A stretch of 6,926 nt of DNA, taken from contig JAEWMK010000097.1 in the NCBI GenBank assembly GCA_023457235.1, positions 1 through 6,926 of the forward strand. The letters are read 5' to 3'. The position numbers were made by a program, and so were the translations under genes. Numbering within the stretch: position 1 is the stretch's first letter; each line of letters starts with the position of its first letter. The DNA comes from Bacillota bacterium. GTDB lineage: Bacteria > Bacillota > Bacilli > Bacillales > Bacillaceae_J. The notes below the pieces were generated by a model. The model searched no databases. It worked only from the letters and a program-made list of their open reading frames with translations, and was not told where the DNA came from. Of the stretch, positions 6,343 through 6,926 are shown piece after piece.

Positions 6343-6926
6343 ATGATGAGAAAAAATATTAAAGCACCTAGAGGAAATCAATTAACATGTAAAGGCTGGA
6401 CACAAGAAGCTGCGATGCGCATGCTTATGAATAATCTTGATCCTGAAGTGGCAGAAAATCCATACGAATTAGTTGTTTATGGTGGTATCGGGAAAGCTGC
6501 ACGAAATTGGGATTGTTATGAGCAAATCATTGCTTCCTTGAAGGAATTAGAAGATGATGAAACATTACTTGTACAATCTGGGAAACCGGTAGCTGTTTTC
6601 CGTACACATGAAAATGCACCCCGTGTTTTAATTGCTAATTCAAACTTAGTGCCAGCATGGGCAAATTGGGAGCACTTTTATGAGTTAGAAGAACGTGATC
6701 TAATGATGTATGGTCAAATGACGGCTGGTAGCTGGATCTATATTGGAGCACAAGGGATTTTACAAGGTACTTATTTAAGCTTTGTAGAAGCAGGTAAAAA
6801 GGTATTTGGTACAGCTGATTTAAGAGGAAAATTCATTTTAACTGGCGGTATGGGCGGAATGAGTGGAGCTCAACCTCTTGCAGGAAAAATGGCAGGAGCT
6901 GTTATCTTAGTTGTTGAAGTAGATCG
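6343..6926 (+). CDS. hutU: Urocanate hydratase (urocanase), N-terminal part, 3' end outside the window
   Basis: The first 194 residues and two bases of the next codon are present, open to the window edge. It belongs to the urocanase family, which hydrates urocanate to 4-imidazolone-5-propionate. Typical landmarks in order are KAPRGNQLTCKGW (7-19), NNLDPEVAENP (30-40), VVYGGIGKAARNWD (44-57), ETLLVQSGKPVAVFRTHE (73-90), IANSNLVPAWANWEHF (97-112) and MMYGQMTAGSWIYIG (121-135). The NAD-binding glycine loop reads GGMGGMSGAQPLA (168-180), whereas the Bacillus enzymes I recall have AGLGGMGGAQP. Start choice: GGAGAG (6331-6336) is 6 nt from ATG 6343 and 9 nt from the adjacent ATG 6346; either is possible, giving one residue difference. 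It has its own ribosome site and upstream region, so it is a separate gene from the fragment at 1-466 unless the window comes from a repeated or circular unit. The divergent AraC-type gene probably controls it. Confidence 0.95.
   Translation, partial: MMRKNIKAPRGNQLTCKGWTQEAAMRMLMNNLDPEVAENPYELVVYGGIGKAARNWDCYEQIIASLKELEDDETLLVQSGKPVAVFRTHENAPRVLIANSNLVPAWANWEHFYELEERDLMMYGQMTAGSWIYIGAQGILQGTYLSFVEAGKKVFGTADLRGKFILTGGMGGMSGAQPLAGKMAGAVILVVEVD

Noticed and set aside
1..6926. Mobile element or insertion that split one hutU into two halves
   Set aside because: No transposase, terminal repeats or target duplication is visible, and the right-hand gene has its own ribosome site and regulator. The halves are also in the order C-terminus then N-terminus, which is not how an insertion splits a gene.

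Overview
The window looks like a low-GC Gram-positive chromosome, most likely Bacillales (a Bacillus- or Lysinibacillus/Planococcaceae-like organism). This rests on strong AAGGAG/GGGGG-type ribosome sites, AT-rich intergenic DNA, and proteins that read like Bacillus EtfB, EtfA, FadF and HutU. The genus is an inference; no search could be run.

Layout: (1) bases 1-466 are the 3' end of a urocanate hydratase gene (hutU), entered just before its active-site cysteine. (2) 467-679 is a gap with a perfect 15-bp hairpin and a possible promoter. (3) 680-2451 holds etfB and etfA, the two subunits of electron transfer flavoprotein, 23 nt apart. (4) 2452-2567 holds a second hairpin and an unusual start region. 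(5) About 2559/2568-4640 is fadF, a membrane-bound iron-sulfur oxidoreductase predicted to pass electrons from ETF to menaquinone. (6) 4652-4677 is a hairpin terminator between convergent genes. (7) 4686-6152, minus strand, is an AraC-family regulator with a degenerate receiver domain at its N-terminus. (8) 6153-6342 is a very AT-rich divergent regulatory region. (9) 6343-6926 is the 5' end of a hutU gene that runs off the window.

Together, etfBA and fadF make a compact electron route: flavin dehydrogenases (typically acyl-CoA dehydrogenases of beta-oxidation) reduce the FAD of ETF, and FadF re-oxidises ETF at the membrane. No dehydrogenase gene lies in the window. On both sides are parts of histidine-degradation genes. 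The AraC regulator is divergent from the right-hand hutU and is its most obvious candidate regulator.

The most unusual points are: the same enzyme family at both ends in the same orientation (two paralogues, a tandem duplication, or a small circular or repeated unit); a regulator whose phospho-acceptor Asp is replaced by Glu; a FadF whose first cysteine-rich (CCG) repeat has lost its cysteines; and a fadF start where the ribosome site is best spaced to an ATT codon. I see no RNA genes, CRISPR arrays or insertion sequences.
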